Origin: Flavobacterium limicola | Lineage (GTDB): Bacteria > Bacteroidota > Bacteroidia > Flavobacteriales > Flavobacteriaceae | DNA length: 64,000 nucleotides | Reading direction: 5' to 3' | Assembly (NCBI RefSeq): GCF_003634755.1 | Contig: NZ_RBXA01000001.1 | Location: 620,001 to 684,000, forward strand | Shown here: piece by piece, positions 43,804 through 52,277 of the stretch | Position numbering within the stretch: the first letter of the stretch is position 1 | Layout of the letters: the number at the start of each line of letters is the position of its first letter | Position numbers and translations under genes: made by a program | The notes under the pieces: generated by a model | The model's input: the letters and a program-made list of their open reading frames with translations, nothing else | Told to the model about the DNA's origin: nothing | Database searches by the model: none

Positions 43804-44271
43804 TCACCAGTTTTTATAAGGATGGGTGCTTAAATACGAATTGTAGTATCGGTTGTTTCCGGTTACTTCGTTCCCCAGCCAAGTTGGTTTTTCAAAAGTT
43901 TCCGTTTCAGAGTTAATTTCAATTTCTGCAACAATTAATCCTTCATTTTCACCATAAAATTCATCCACTTCAAAGACATGATCGCCTTGTTTTATTTCAA
44001 AACGGGTTTTGTCAATGACGCCTTTTTCACATAAAAGTAGCAATGCTTCTGCTTCAGCAACAGGAATTTCCTTTTCCCATTCAAATCGGGATAATCCCGC
44101 TTCGTTTGAAGCGCCTTTTATAGTTAGAAATCCTTTGTCTCCTTTTATACGAACGCGAACCGTACGTTCTGGAACGGAACTCAAATAACCCTGTGCAATG
44201 TGGTTATTTGCAAAAGCAGCTGTCTTGAATGAATCATCTTTAACCAAAAATTTTCTTTCTATTTCAATCAT
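43804..44271 (-). CDS. CYTH domain (triphosphate tunnel) protein
   Basis: This 155-residue CYTH-family protein carries the hallmark EIERKFLVKD (ExExK) at residues 3-12. Tunnel strands follow (RTVRVRIKGDKGFLTIKG, FEWEKEIPVAEA, ARFEIKQGDHVFEVDEF-type segments). Bacterial members hydrolyse inorganic triphosphate or thiamine triphosphate, or are class IV adenylate cyclases; activity cannot be told from sequence. I start at the ATG at 44271, where the ExExK motif lies at the N-terminus. Repeat copy C lies immediately upstream. Confidence 0.9.
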   Translation of the reverse strand: MIEIERKFLVKDDSFKTAAFANNHIAQGYLSSVPERTVRVRIKGDKGFLTIKGASNEAGLSRFEWEKEIPVAEAEALLLLCEKGVIDKTRFEIKQGDHVFEVDEFYGENEGLIVAEIEINSETETFEKPTWLGNEVTGNNRYYNSYLSTHPYKNW

Positions 44272-44291
44272 TTTTGTTTTTTTTAAATAAT

Positions 44292-44433
44292 GGGAGCTAT
44301 TTCCAGTTATTCGTTCCAATTTCTCTCTCACAAAACTTTTTTCAATTTTTAAAAAAGGAGCTTCTTGGGTCGCTCTTTTTTAAAAGAAAAAATAATTTTA
44401 TTCAGTCGAAGATTTTCACTTCTATCTGGACTA
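44292..44433 (+). repeat. Interspersed repeat family, copy C (diverged, long)
   Basis: The left end GGGAGCTATTTCCAGTTATTC and right end CACTTCTATCTGGACTA match the family, but the centre is longer and partly rebuilt (second stem AAAGAGCGACC/GGTCGCTCTTT region). It is the least conserved of the four copies. On the minus strand a 59-codon frame runs from the neighbouring gene remnant into it. Confidence 0.6.
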
Positions 44434-44640
44434 TTCCAGCATTCAAAGGTATCAAAATTTTCCTCTAATGGATTTGTATCTTTTAAGTCCATTTTGAAAT
44501 CTATTTTTTCACCTTGGTTTATTTGCATTTCGATAAGCGAAATAGACGATTGGAAAACCAGAATATGATGTAGTTATCATTTTTAGCTTTTGGATACCAT
44601 AATTTAATGAATAAGTTATAGTAATTTGTTTTCCGATTTG
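44349..44640 (-). pseudogene. Possible gene remnant ending in repeat copy C
   Basis: On the minus strand the segment has protein-like reading in two frames. An upstream frame gives TNYYNLFIKLWYPKAKNDN and IIFWFSN. After a shift near 44550 another gives MQINQGEKIDFKMDLKD and LEENFDTFECW, running into the repeat and stopping at 44349. Neither matches a family I know. The balanced, hydrophilic composition is unlike the flanking non-coding DNA, which suggests a decayed gene truncated by the repeat. Chance open reading is the alternative. Confidence 0.3.
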
Positions 44641-44667
44641 TATTTTTACAAAAATTGAACGTAAATA

Positions 44668-46749
44668 ATGAAGGCATTTTTTAAAGCAACCTCTAAGCCT
44701 ACAATAGCTGGACTTTTAACTGAGTTTTTTGGTGAAGCGCAATCTTGGCGTGAAACAAATGATAACTTAGAGCCTTTAGTAGAATTAGTTAGGTTAATTC
44801 GACCTTTGAAAATCAAAAACGTAAAAACAGTAGATTTACAAGAAATCATTACTTTTTTAAAAGAAAACTATTCGTGTCGGAAACAATTTTCCATTTATCT
44901 AAAAGAAATTTTAAAAGAAAGGAAGTTCAATAAAATTCTTTCTGATGCAGCAATTTTGCAGGATGTAGATTTTATTTTTGAAGTCAAAAAAAGAATTTTC
45001 GCTAAGTTTTTACCCTATCAGCCTCAAAAAGACACTTTAGAATACATTCTCAATCAGGTTTTTTATCTGGCAAATGACGGGATTTGGATTAACAGAATTC
45101 CATTAAATCAACTGGCTGAATTATATGATCTTTTGAAATTTAAATCCATTTATGACAGTACGGAGCCTAATTCGGTCTTATCTGAATTACTAGTTGCCAT
45201 GCATTTGATTACCCAACGGATCAGCGGTCGTGCCATGGAAACGGATGTAATCAAAATGGTCCCCGAATTTGACGATCTTGAAAGTCCCTTTTCAGCTTTT
45301 GAAAAGGAATTATTCTTAATTGAAGAACGCATTAGAAGTTCAGATAGGCATTATATCTCTTCAGACGATTTATCCTATGGGCAGTTGTTGGTTCTGCATA
45401 AACAATGCGTAGAATTTGTTGATAAAGCATTTCATAATAGTTCAAAATATGGAATTTCACTTCGGGTGAATCAAAATTTATTGAAAATTAGACAGCAATT
45501 AGAACGGTTGAAGTTTTTGATTTCGTTGCTTACAGTAGATAAGGAAAAATGCAAAAAAATAAATGGAATTGTATTGGCTTTGCGTTTAATAAAATTCAAT
45601 TGTTATAAAAATAATGTTCGCAAATTTATTGGTGAAAGTACACAATTGATTTCGTATGAGATAACACAACACACAGCAAAAACAGGAGAACAATATATCA
45701 CAGAAAGCCAAAAAGAATATTACAAAATGTTCAAAACGGCTATAGGCGGGGGCTTTATTGTAGGGATTTTGTGTGTTATAAAAGTGTTGCTCTCTAAAGT
45801 GGAAACTAGTTTTTTTGGACATGCTTTTTTGTATAGTATGAATTATGCATTTGGTTTTATTGCCATTTATCTTCTTGGATTCACTTTGGCAACAAAACAA
45901 CCCGCAATGACAGCTTCTGCATTGATTAAAGCTTTAGAGGAAGGAGTTTTGAAAAAAGGCAAGGATACTGAAAAATATAAAGCTTTTGCCATTCTTTTTG
46001 CACGTGTTTTCCGCTCACAGTTTATTGCCTTTGTAGGGAATGTTATTATGGCTTTTCCGGTTTCACTACTTGGAATCTGGCTGATTGACCATTTTTTGCA
46101 TTATAATATTGCTGCTACTAAATGGGAATCTTTACTGATTGATTTAAGTCCGATACACTCGTTGGCAATTTTTCATGCTGCTATTGCTGGAGTATTTCTG
46201 TTTTTATCAGGAATTATTTCAGGTAGTGTTGCGAACAGAGACAAACACAATCAGGTTTATTTTAGGATTACAGAACACCCTTTCCTGAAAAGGAATTTAG
46301 GAAAAATAAAAACGTTAAAACTGGCAAAACTATATGAAAAAAGATGGGCTGGTATTATTTCAAATTTTTGGTTTGGAATATTTATGGGTAGTACGGCATC
46401 TATTGGGCTGTTTTTAGGGTTAAACCTTGATATTCGACACATCACTTTTGGTAGTGGTAATCTAGCTTTGGCCTTATATGGGGCAAATTATGAAGTGAGT
46501 GATGCCATGTTATTTTGGGGCATTTTTGGAATAGGCATTATAGGATTAGTTAACTTTATGGTAAGTTTTAGTCTTTCAATGGGACTAGCCTTTCGATCAA
46601 GAGCAATTTCATTATTTGAATTGCGTTTTGTTACAGTTTCCATCTGGAATCATTTCAAATCAAGTCCTATAAGTTTCTTTTTTCCAACAGAAAAAAAAGG
46701 CAAATCTGTTGTGGTTGAAAATTATTTACACGTTGAGGATTCAAAATAA
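44668..46749 (+). CDS. 'SpecificRecomb'-family membrane protein
   Basis: This 693-residue protein of the family labelled 'site-specific recombinase' (Gcr-like) in databases is probably not a recombinase. The N-terminal half is soluble and helical (FGEAQSWRETNDNLEPLVELVRLIRPLK). The C-terminal half has about six to eight membrane segments from residue 350 on (GGGFIVGILCVIKVLL, IAGVFLFLSGIISGSVANRD, NFWFGIFMGSTASIGLFLGL). No tyrosine or serine recombinase catalytic motif is present. The function is unknown. DNA polymerase IV follows 52 bases later on the same strand. Confidence 0.85.
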   Translation: MKAFFKATSKPTIAGLLTEFFGEAQSWRETNDNLEPLVELVRLIRPLKIKNVKTVDLQEIITFLKENYSCRKQFSIYLKEILKERKFNKILSDAAILQDVDFIFEVKKRIFAKFLPYQPQKDTLEYILNQVFYLANDGIWINRIPLNQLAELYDLLKFKSIYDSTEPNSVLSELLVAMHLITQRISGRAMETDVIKMVPEFDDLESPFSAFEKELFLIEERIRSSDRHYISSDDLSYGQLLVLHKQCVEFVDKAFHNSSKYGISLRVNQNLLKIRQQLERLKFLISLLTVDKEKCKKINGIVLALRLIKFNCYKNNVRKFIGESTQLISYEITQHTAKTGEQYITESQKEYYKMFKTAIGGGFIVGILCVIKVLLSKVETSFFGHAFLYSMNYAFGFIAIYLLGFTLATKQPAMTASALIKALEEGVLKKGKDTEKYKAFAILFARVFRSQFIAFVGNVIMAFPVSLLGIWLIDHFLHYNIAATKWESLLIDLSPIHSLAIFHAAIAGVFLFLSGIISGSVANRDKHNQVYFRITEHPFLKRNLGKIKTLKLAKLYEKRWAGIISNFWFGIFMGSTASIGLFLGLNLDIRHITFGSGNLALALYGANYEVSDAMLFWGIFGIGIIGLVNFMVSFSLSMGLAFRSRAISLFELRFVTVSIWNHFKSSPISFFFPTEKKGKSVVVENYLHVEDSK

Positions 46750-46801
46750 TTGGAGGATAGTAAACCATTCAGAATAGGAACGGGCATTCAATTCTTATAA
46801 C

Positions 46802-47884
46802 ATGCAAGAATTAATTCCAAATAGGAAAATCATACACGTTGACATGGATGCTTTTTATGCATCTGTAGAGCAAATGGACAATCCATTGTTGCGTGGAAAG
46901 CCCATTGCGGTAGGTGGCTCAGAAAATCGAGGTGTAGTGGCAGCGGCAAGTTATGAGGCGAGGACATTTGGAGTGAGGAGTGCTATAAGCGGAGTTATGG
47001 CAAAAAAAAACTGCCCAGAACTTATTTTTGTCAAACCACGATTTGACCGCTATAAAGAAATTTCAAATAAAATTCAAAAAATTTTTCGGGAGTATACAGA
47101 TTTGGTCGAGCCATTGTCACTTGACGAGGCCTATTTAGATGTAACCATAAATAAAAAAGGAAATCCAAGCGCTACAGTATTGGCTCAGGAAATAAGACAA
47201 CGCATATTCAATGAAGTTGGTTTGACCGCTTCTGCAGGAATATCAGTCAATAAGTTTGTAGCCAAAATTGCAAGTGATTACAATAAACCCAACGGACAAA
47301 AAACGGTGAATCCAGATGAAGTTATTTCGTTTTTGGAAGAGCTTCCCATTCGGAAATTTCATGGTGTTGGTAAAGTAACTACTGAAAAAATGTACCAACT
47401 TGGAATTTTTACTGGTCTGGAATTAAAAAGCAAATCGTTGGAGTTTCTGGAGAAACATTTCGGAAAGTCAGGAAATTTTTATTATCATGTCGTCCGAGGT
47501 ATTCATAATAGTGAAGTGAAATCTGATCGGATTACAAAATCAGTTGCTGCAGAACATACTTTTGATGTCAATCTTTCTTCTGAAATTTTTATGATAGAAA
47601 AATTGGAAATCATCGCGGCTGCATTGGAGAAAAGATTAAAAAGATATAATGTAGCGGGGAAAACAGTCACTTTAAAAATAAAATACAGTGATTTTTTACA
47701 GCAAACTCGCAGTAAAACATTGCCTTATTTTATATCTGATAAAGCTTTAATAATTGAAGTCGTAAAAGAACTATTGTATCAGGAACGAATGAAAGATTCC
47801 GTCCGATTGCTTGGAATTTCGTTAAGTAATTTAAACACGGAGGAAAAGAAGTTTGTTGTTGTACAGTTAAAATTCGATTTCTAA
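46802..47884 (+). CDS. dinB: DNA polymerase IV (Y family)
   Basis: This 360-residue translesion polymerase carries the catalytic motifs IHVDMDAFYASVEQ and EPLSLDEAYLDV. The fingers region has GVVAAASYEARTFGVRSA, the thumb has HhH-like IRKFHGVGKVTTEKMYQLG, and a little-finger domain spans about 245-350. The extreme C-terminus ends VVVQLKFDF, possibly a clamp-binding peptide (QLKF), which is normal for Pol IV. It may be co-transcribed with the upstream membrane protein gene. Confidence 0.96.
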   Translation: MQELIPNRKIIHVDMDAFYASVEQMDNPLLRGKPIAVGGSENRGVVAAASYEARTFGVRSAISGVMAKKNCPELIFVKPRFDRYKEISNKIQKIFREYTDLVEPLSLDEAYLDVTINKKGNPSATVLAQEIRQRIFNEVGLTASAGISVNKFVAKIASDYNKPNGQKTVNPDEVISFLEELPIRKFHGVGKVTTEKMYQLGIFTGLELKSKSLEFLEKHFGKSGNFYYHVVRGIHNSEVKSDRITKSVAAEHTFDVNLSSEIFMIEKLEIIAAALEKRLKRYNVAGKTVTLKIKYSDFLQQTRSKTLPYFISDKALIIEVVKELLYQERMKDSVRLLGISLSNLNTEEKKFVVVQLKFDF

Positions 47885-47952
47885 TTGGTTCTTTAATGCA
47901 TTCAACAATGGTTAAAGTCGGGGAATTGTTATTTTATTGTTATAAATAAAAT

Positions 47953-47960
47953 TACATTTG
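47953..47960 (+). promoter_or_regulatory. -7 box of the PAS protein gene
   Basis: TACATTTG, 20 bases before the start codon. Confidence 0.45.
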
Positions 47961-47980
47961 GCTTTTTAAATCAAGAAATC

Positions 47981-48496
47981 ATGAATAATTTTAGACAGTA
48001 CGAGGATGCTATTGCATTGCATCACAATAGCTTAAGTGTGAAGACTGCTCCTGTTTTGTGCTGGGATTTTCACAATGAATTTTTGACTGCAGTAAAGAGC
48101 TTTTTTTTGGATTTGAAAAAATTAAATTCAATTGCTTACCAAAATAAATGGGTTCAGGACAACTGGGATTTAAAAAATAGTCTCAAAGAAGAAGTAGTAA
48201 TTGTTACTGATTCTAAATTAAAGATTGTTTTTGCGTCACACAACATCGTAAAAATGAATGGGTATGTAGAAGCAGAGGTTTTGGGTAGAAGTCCAAAAAT
48301 GTTTCAAGGAGAGGCCACTAATCTAATTACTTCAAATGAAATTCGTTGCGCAATTATTGCGCAGCAACCTTTTGAAAAAATAGTAATGAATTATAAAAAG
48401 AATGGAGAAGTTTATGCTTGTTTGATAAAAGGGTTTCCTGTCTTTAATATAAAAGGTGATTTAAGTCATTATATTGCTTTTGAAAAAGCCGCATAA
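47981..48496 (+). CDS. Stand-alone PAS protein, LOV-like without the flavin cysteine
   Basis: This 171-residue protein has an unassigned N-terminal 65 residues and a PAS domain at about 70-171. The PAS core resembles LOV photoreceptors: EAEVLGRSPKMFQGEATN where LOV has a GRNCRFLQG-type motif, then YKKNGEVYACLIKGFPVFNIKGDLSHYI. The LOV cysteine and its neighbouring Asn are Pro104 and Ser103 here, so a flavin-cysteinyl adduct cannot form. No output domain is present. It is a single-gene unit between Pol IV and a strong terminator. Confidence 0.82.
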   Translation: MNNFRQYEDAIALHHNSLSVKTAPVLCWDFHNEFLTAVKSFFLDLKKLNSIAYQNKWVQDNWDLKNSLKEEVVIVTDSKLKIVFASHNIVKMNGYVEAEVLGRSPKMFQGEATNLITSNEIRCAIIAQQPFEKIVMNYKKNGEVYACLIKGFPVFNIKGDLSHYIAFEKAA

Positions 48497-48535
48497 AAGA
48501 GAAAACCTTTCCAGAATGGAAAGGTTTTCTCTTTT
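48495..48535. terminator. Bidirectional terminator
   Basis: An 18-base-pair stem (AAAAGAGAAAACCTTTCC and its complement) around a 5-base loop lies between the convergent PAS and BI-1 genes. Confidence 0.92.
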
Positions 48536-48551
48536 AGATGAAGTTATGGAA

Positions 48552-49325
48552 TTAGTTTTTACTGTTTAATTTAGAAAGCAATCTTAAAAATTCAATATAC
48601 AACCAAACCAGTGTAATCATCAATCCCATGGCGCCATACCATTCCATGTATTTTGGCATTTTTTGTTCGGCTCCTTTTTCAATGCGATCAAAATCTAAAA
48701 ACAGATTTAAGGCTGCAATTACAATCACAAAAATGCTGATGCCTATGCTCATCATTGAGCTGCCATAATGTACAGGAACAAAACTGGTAAACATGGAGAA
48801 TACCCAAGATAGAATATAATATGTTGCAATTGCCAATGTAGCAGCTACAACTACCGATTTAAATTGTTCGGTTACTTTTACAATTTTGTATTTATACAAT
48901 CCTAGACAAACCATAAACGTTACAAAAGTTGCCCCTACCGCCTGCATTACGATTCCAGGATACATTGCTTCAAATATCGCCGAAATCCCACCAATAAATA
49001 ATCCTTCAAACAGCGCATATCCAGGAGCCAGATAAGGAGAATATTGTGGTTTGAAAGCTGAGATGAGTACTAAAACTAATCCAACAATAGCACCGCCAAT
49101 AGCAGGAACTAAAGGGTTCATTCCGTTAAAAGTCAACCACCAGATTACGGTTGCAGAGGCGGTAAGAAGTAAAAATAATATTAAACTTTTATTGATAGTG
49201 CCGGACAAAGTCATCTCGTCATTATAATCAATGAAGGTAGCTTGATGCACTTCCTCTTTTTTTGAAACTGCTGTTGACGAGAAAGTTTTATTATTTAAAA
49301 ATGGATTTTTAGAATTTAAACTCAT
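48552..49325 (-). CDS. Bax inhibitor-1/YccA-family membrane protein
   Basis: This 257-residue integral membrane protein has a soluble N-terminal 45 residues and seven predicted helices. Family features are YALFEGLFIGGISAIFEAMYPG and the C-terminal ALNLFLDFDRIEKG followed by EWYGAMGLMITLVWLYIEFL. Bacterial relatives such as BsYetJ are pH-sensitive calcium leak channels. The conserved acidic pair of the last helices corresponds to FDFDRIE and YIEFLRLL. A TATATTTG box lies 24 bases upstream. Confidence 0.9.
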   Translation of the reverse strand: MSLNSKNPFLNNKTFSSTAVSKKEEVHQATFIDYNDEMTLSGTINKSLILFLLLTASATVIWWLTFNGMNPLVPAIGGAIVGLVLVLISAFKPQYSPYLAPGYALFEGLFIGGISAIFEAMYPGIVMQAVGATFVTFMVCLGLYKYKIVKVTEQFKSVVVAATLAIATYYILSWVFSMFTSFVPVHYGSSMMSIGISIFVIVIAALNLFLDFDRIEKGAEQKMPKYMEWYGAMGLMITLVWLYIEFLRLLSKLNSKN

Positions 49326-49348
49326 AGTTTATAGGGTTATTTGTTGTT

Positions 49349-49356
49349 CAAATATA
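49349..49356 (-). promoter_or_regulatory. -7 box of the BI-1 family gene
   Basis: On the minus strand TATATTTG, 23 bases before the start. Confidence 0.5.
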
Positions 49357-49433
49357 AATTTAATTTTGTAAAGGCATGTTTAAATGCTCTTAATTTTTTT
49401 TGAGTAAATATAAATCATGTTCTTTAGAAACAA

Positions 49434-49470
49434 AAAAATCCGTCTCATTTTCTTAACGAGACGGATTTTT
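49434..49470. terminator. Terminator of the acpP-to-pyk run
   Basis: The stem AAAAATCCGTCTC/GAGACGGATTTTT lies 23 bases beyond the pyk stop. Confidence 0.88.
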
Positions 49471-49492
49471 AATAGTTTTAAAATAGTTTTTA

Positions 49493-50923
49493 TTATTCTA
49501 TTTCGGAAACTCTCAAGGTGTTCACCATTCCTTTATCCTTAATTGGCATCGCTGCTAAATTGATAAGAAAATCACCTTTTTGTACAAAACCTTTTTGTTT
49601 TACGATTTCGTTGATGTCCGTTACCGTATCATCAGTACTTACTGTTTTTTCATAGAAGAAAGATTTTACACCCCATAATAAATTAAGTTGTGTAAGGATT
49701 CTTTTGTTTGAGGTAAATACCAAAATATGTGCATTTGGTCTCCAAGCAGATATTTGAAAAGCTGTATAGCCACTATTGGTCAATGTACAAATTGCTTTTG
49801 CTTTGATTACATTGGCCATGCTTGCTGCGTGGTGACAAATGGTTTTAGTGATAAAACGTTTAGTTTTTATCTGTGGGGTATTTTGCGGAACCTGAATCAG
49901 CGGAGAATCTTCTACCGCCTCAATGATTTGAGTCATTTTTTGAATTACCTGAACTGGATAATTACCAGTAGCAGTTTCTCCAGAAAGCATTACTGCATCA
50001 GCACCATCCATGACAGAGTTTGCTACGTCATTTACCTCAGCACGGGTTGGTGTAAGGCTTGTAATCATTGTTTCCATCATCTGAGTAGCAACAATTACAG
50101 GAATTCGAGCTGTTTTTGCTTTGCGAATCAATTCTTTTTGAACAAGCGGAACTTCATGTGCTGGAAGCTCTACTCCTAAGTCTCCTCGGGCAACCATTAA
50201 TCCATCACAGTAGGCAACAATCTTGTCGATATTTTCTAATGCTTCCGGCATTTCTATTTTTGCAATAATTGGGATTTTATAATCCGAATGTTTTGCGATT
50301 AATTCCTGTAAGTCTTGTAAGTCTTGCGGTGTTTTTACAAATGACAATGCAATCCAGTCTACATTTTGGCTAATAGCAAATATAGCATCTGCAATATCTT
50401 TCTCGGTCATTGCAGGAAGCGATATCTTTGTATTTGGTAAATTAACCCCTTTTTTAGATTTTAATTCCCCACCTTGAATTACTCTTGCAATAACTTCTGT
50501 TTTCTTATCAGTCTCCACGATTTCGAAAATAAGCTTTCCATCATCAAGTAGAATTCTTTCTCCTGGATTAACGTCGTTCGGGAATTCTTTGTATTTCATG
50601 AATACTTTTTTAGCCGTTCCAAGAACTTCTTCAGCAGTAGTAAAGGTAATTAAATCTCCATCACGCACTACAACGCCTTCTTCCATTACTCCCACACGAA
50701 GTTTTGGGCCTTGTAAGTCACCAAGAATTGCAGTGGTATAGCCAAACTCTTCATTAAGACCTCGTATAAGGTTTATCTTTTCTTTTACATCATTGTAGTC
50801 AGCATGCGAAAAATTCACTCTAAACACATTTACACCTGCTTCAATCATATCTTTTATGATTTCTCTAGTACTGCAAGCTGGCCCAAGTGTGGCTACAATT
50901 TTAGTTTTTTTGTTTGTAAGCAT
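49493..50923 (-). CDS. pyk: Pyruvate kinase
   Basis: Pyk makes pyruvate and ATP from phosphoenolpyruvate. The 476-residue protein starts TKIVATLGPACSTREI. It holds the catalytic-lysine signature IPIIAKIEMPEALENID, DGLMVARGDLGVELP, and the substrate loop MMETMITSLTPTRAEVNDVANSV. The C-terminal domain is present (TNSGYTAFQISAWRPNAHI). It is 5 bases after the IPExxxVDY gene and last in the run from acpP. Confidence 0.97.
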   Translation of the reverse strand: MLTNKKTKIVATLGPACSTREIIKDMIEAGVNVFRVNFSHADYNDVKEKINLIRGLNEEFGYTTAILGDLQGPKLRVGVMEEGVVVRDGDLITFTTAEEVLGTAKKVFMKYKEFPNDVNPGERILLDDGKLIFEIVETDKKTEVIARVIQGGELKSKKGVNLPNTKISLPAMTEKDIADAIFAISQNVDWIALSFVKTPQDLQDLQELIAKHSDYKIPIIAKIEMPEALENIDKIVAYCDGLMVARGDLGVELPAHEVPLVQKELIRKAKTARIPVIVATQMMETMITSLTPTRAEVNDVANSVMDGADAVMLSGETATGNYPVQVIQKMTQIIEAVEDSPLIQVPQNTPQIKTKRFITKTICHHAASMANVIKAKAICTLTNSGYTAFQISAWRPNAHILVFTSNKRILTQLNLLWGVKSFFYEKTVSTDDTVTDINEIVKQKGFVQKGDFLINLAAMPIKDKGMVNTLRVSEIE

Positions 50924-50928
50924 TTGTA

Positions 50929-51417
50929 TTAAAAAATTAAATTGTTTTTTGATTTTATTTTATTTGTATCCACTATATAAACAGTTGATACACTATCTAT
51001 GGTATTTAATAGGATTTGTATTTTTGATACATTCATTGCATCGTCGTTATTTTCTATTTTCAGAAAATAATCTACTTTTTTAAATTCAGGAAGCAAAAAA
51101 ACTTTTGTTGAAACTTCCATTGTTACATTTGAAAATAAATTTTGAGTATTTCCTTTTTTGTACTGTATTACTTCATTTTTATTTTGGATCAAATTCCAGG
51201 CAATAGCACTTTCTTCGTCATTGTAATAAAATCTGGAAAAATTTGTTTCTCCCTCTTTTATATTAATTTGAATTTCGCTCTTGCTTTTACTTAAATTTAT
51301 AGGCAGTATTTGATTAATAAAAAATGCCAATCGATAGTCTTCTAATGAAGTATGAATAGCAATGAGATAATAATCTATTTCGTCAAATTCGCCAAGATCC
51401 AATTTATGAATAGCCAT
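50929..51417 (-). CDS. IPExxxVDY family protein
   Basis: This 162-residue protein is of a family confined to Bacteroidota as far as I know, named for a motif that appears here as LPEFKKVDYFLKIEN near residue 115. The opening MAIHKLDLGEFDEIDYYLIAIHTSLEDYRLAFFIN is also typical. Function is unknown. It lies 5 bases before pyk and 113 bases after rnc, a conserved flavobacterial order. No signal peptide or membrane segment. Confidence 0.85.
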   Translation of the reverse strand: MAIHKLDLGEFDEIDYYLIAIHTSLEDYRLAFFINQILPINLSKSKSEIQINIKEGETNFSRFYYNDEESAIAWNLIQNKNEVIQYKKGNTQNLFSNVTMEVSTKVFLLPEFKKVDYFLKIENNDDAMNVSKIQILLNTIDSVSTVYIVDTNKIKSKNNLIF

Positions 51418-51530
51418 TTCATGAAAAAATAAGTTGTAAATATAGTACTTCTATTGAAGTATTTACCTCCTAAAATGGGATGTTTTTGTGAATTTATGAA
51501 CGATAACGTTGTAGTTTTTTAAAATGGATA

Positions 51531-52271
51531 TTATTTTCTATCCATTTTTTCTTGAAATGCAAAATAAGCGCGTTGGGATGCTTTTTCTTCTGCTTTCTTT
51601 TTAGAAGTTGCTCTGGCTTTTGCAATTACTTTATCATCAATGCTGAGTTTTACACCAAACAAACGTTGCCCGTCAATGGCATTGTCCTCAAAAATATCAT
51701 AATTAAATATTTTCTTTTCTTTTTGACACCATTCAATGACCAAACTTTTGTAGCTGATTACTTTACCTTCTAGCCTTGCAATATCTACGTATGGAATTAT
51801 TACTCTTTTTTGAATGAATTTTTCACAATAAACGTAACCTCGATCTAGGTAGATTGCTCCGACTAATGATTCAAAAATATTACCATGAATGTTTTCGCCA
51901 AAATGCTGAAGTGGCACTTTGCTTTCTATATATTGTACTAAATTTAGGTCTTTGCCTAATTCGTTCAAGTGTTCTCGGCTTACAATTTTGGACCGCATTT
52001 TAGTTAAATAACCCTCATCACCAGCTGGAGCTTTGTTGAATAAATGGGCAGCAATTACAGAGCTTAACATAGCGTCACCCAGAAATTCCAAACGTTCGTA
52101 ATTGATCGGATTTCCTAAGATATCTAGGCGATTTGAGGAGCGATGGGTGAATGCTTTTTTATAAAAATCAAGATTTACGGGAGCAAACCCTAAAATTTTC
52201 TGAATAGAATCAAAAAAAATCCCGTCTTCTGGAGAACGGGATTTTGAAAATATTTTTCTGATTATACGCAT
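51531..52271 (-). CDS. rnc: Ribonuclease III
   Basis: RNase III cuts double-stranded RNA in rRNA and mRNA processing. The 246-residue protein has the signature ERLEFLGDAMLSSVIA at about residues 60-75, the second catalytic site NIFESLVGAIYLDRG, and a C-terminal double-stranded RNA-binding domain (YKSLVIEWCQ ... ARATSKKKAEEKASQRAYFAF). It begins 6 bases after fabF and is probably translated from the same message. Confidence 0.96.
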   Translation of the reverse strand: MRIIRKIFSKSRSPEDGIFFDSIQKILGFAPVNLDFYKKAFTHRSSNRLDILGNPINYERLEFLGDAMLSSVIAAHLFNKAPAGDEGYLTKMRSKIVSREHLNELGKDLNLVQYIESKVPLQHFGENIHGNIFESLVGAIYLDRGYVYCEKFIQKRVIIPYVDIARLEGKVISYKSLVIEWCQKEKKIFNYDIFEDNAIDGQRLFGVKLSIDDKVIAKARATSKKKAEEKASQRAYFAFQEKMDRK

Positions 52272-52277
52272 ATATAA

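Noticed and set aside
44668..46749. Mobile element, suggested by the 'site-specific recombinase' family name
   Set aside because: No catalytic Tyr or Ser recombinase motif, no terminal repeats, and clear membrane helices.
49727..50179. 150-codon plus-strand frame opposite pyk
   Set aside because: Antisense to a clear pyruvate kinase; its Cys/His/Phe-rich composition is that of a reversed coding strand.
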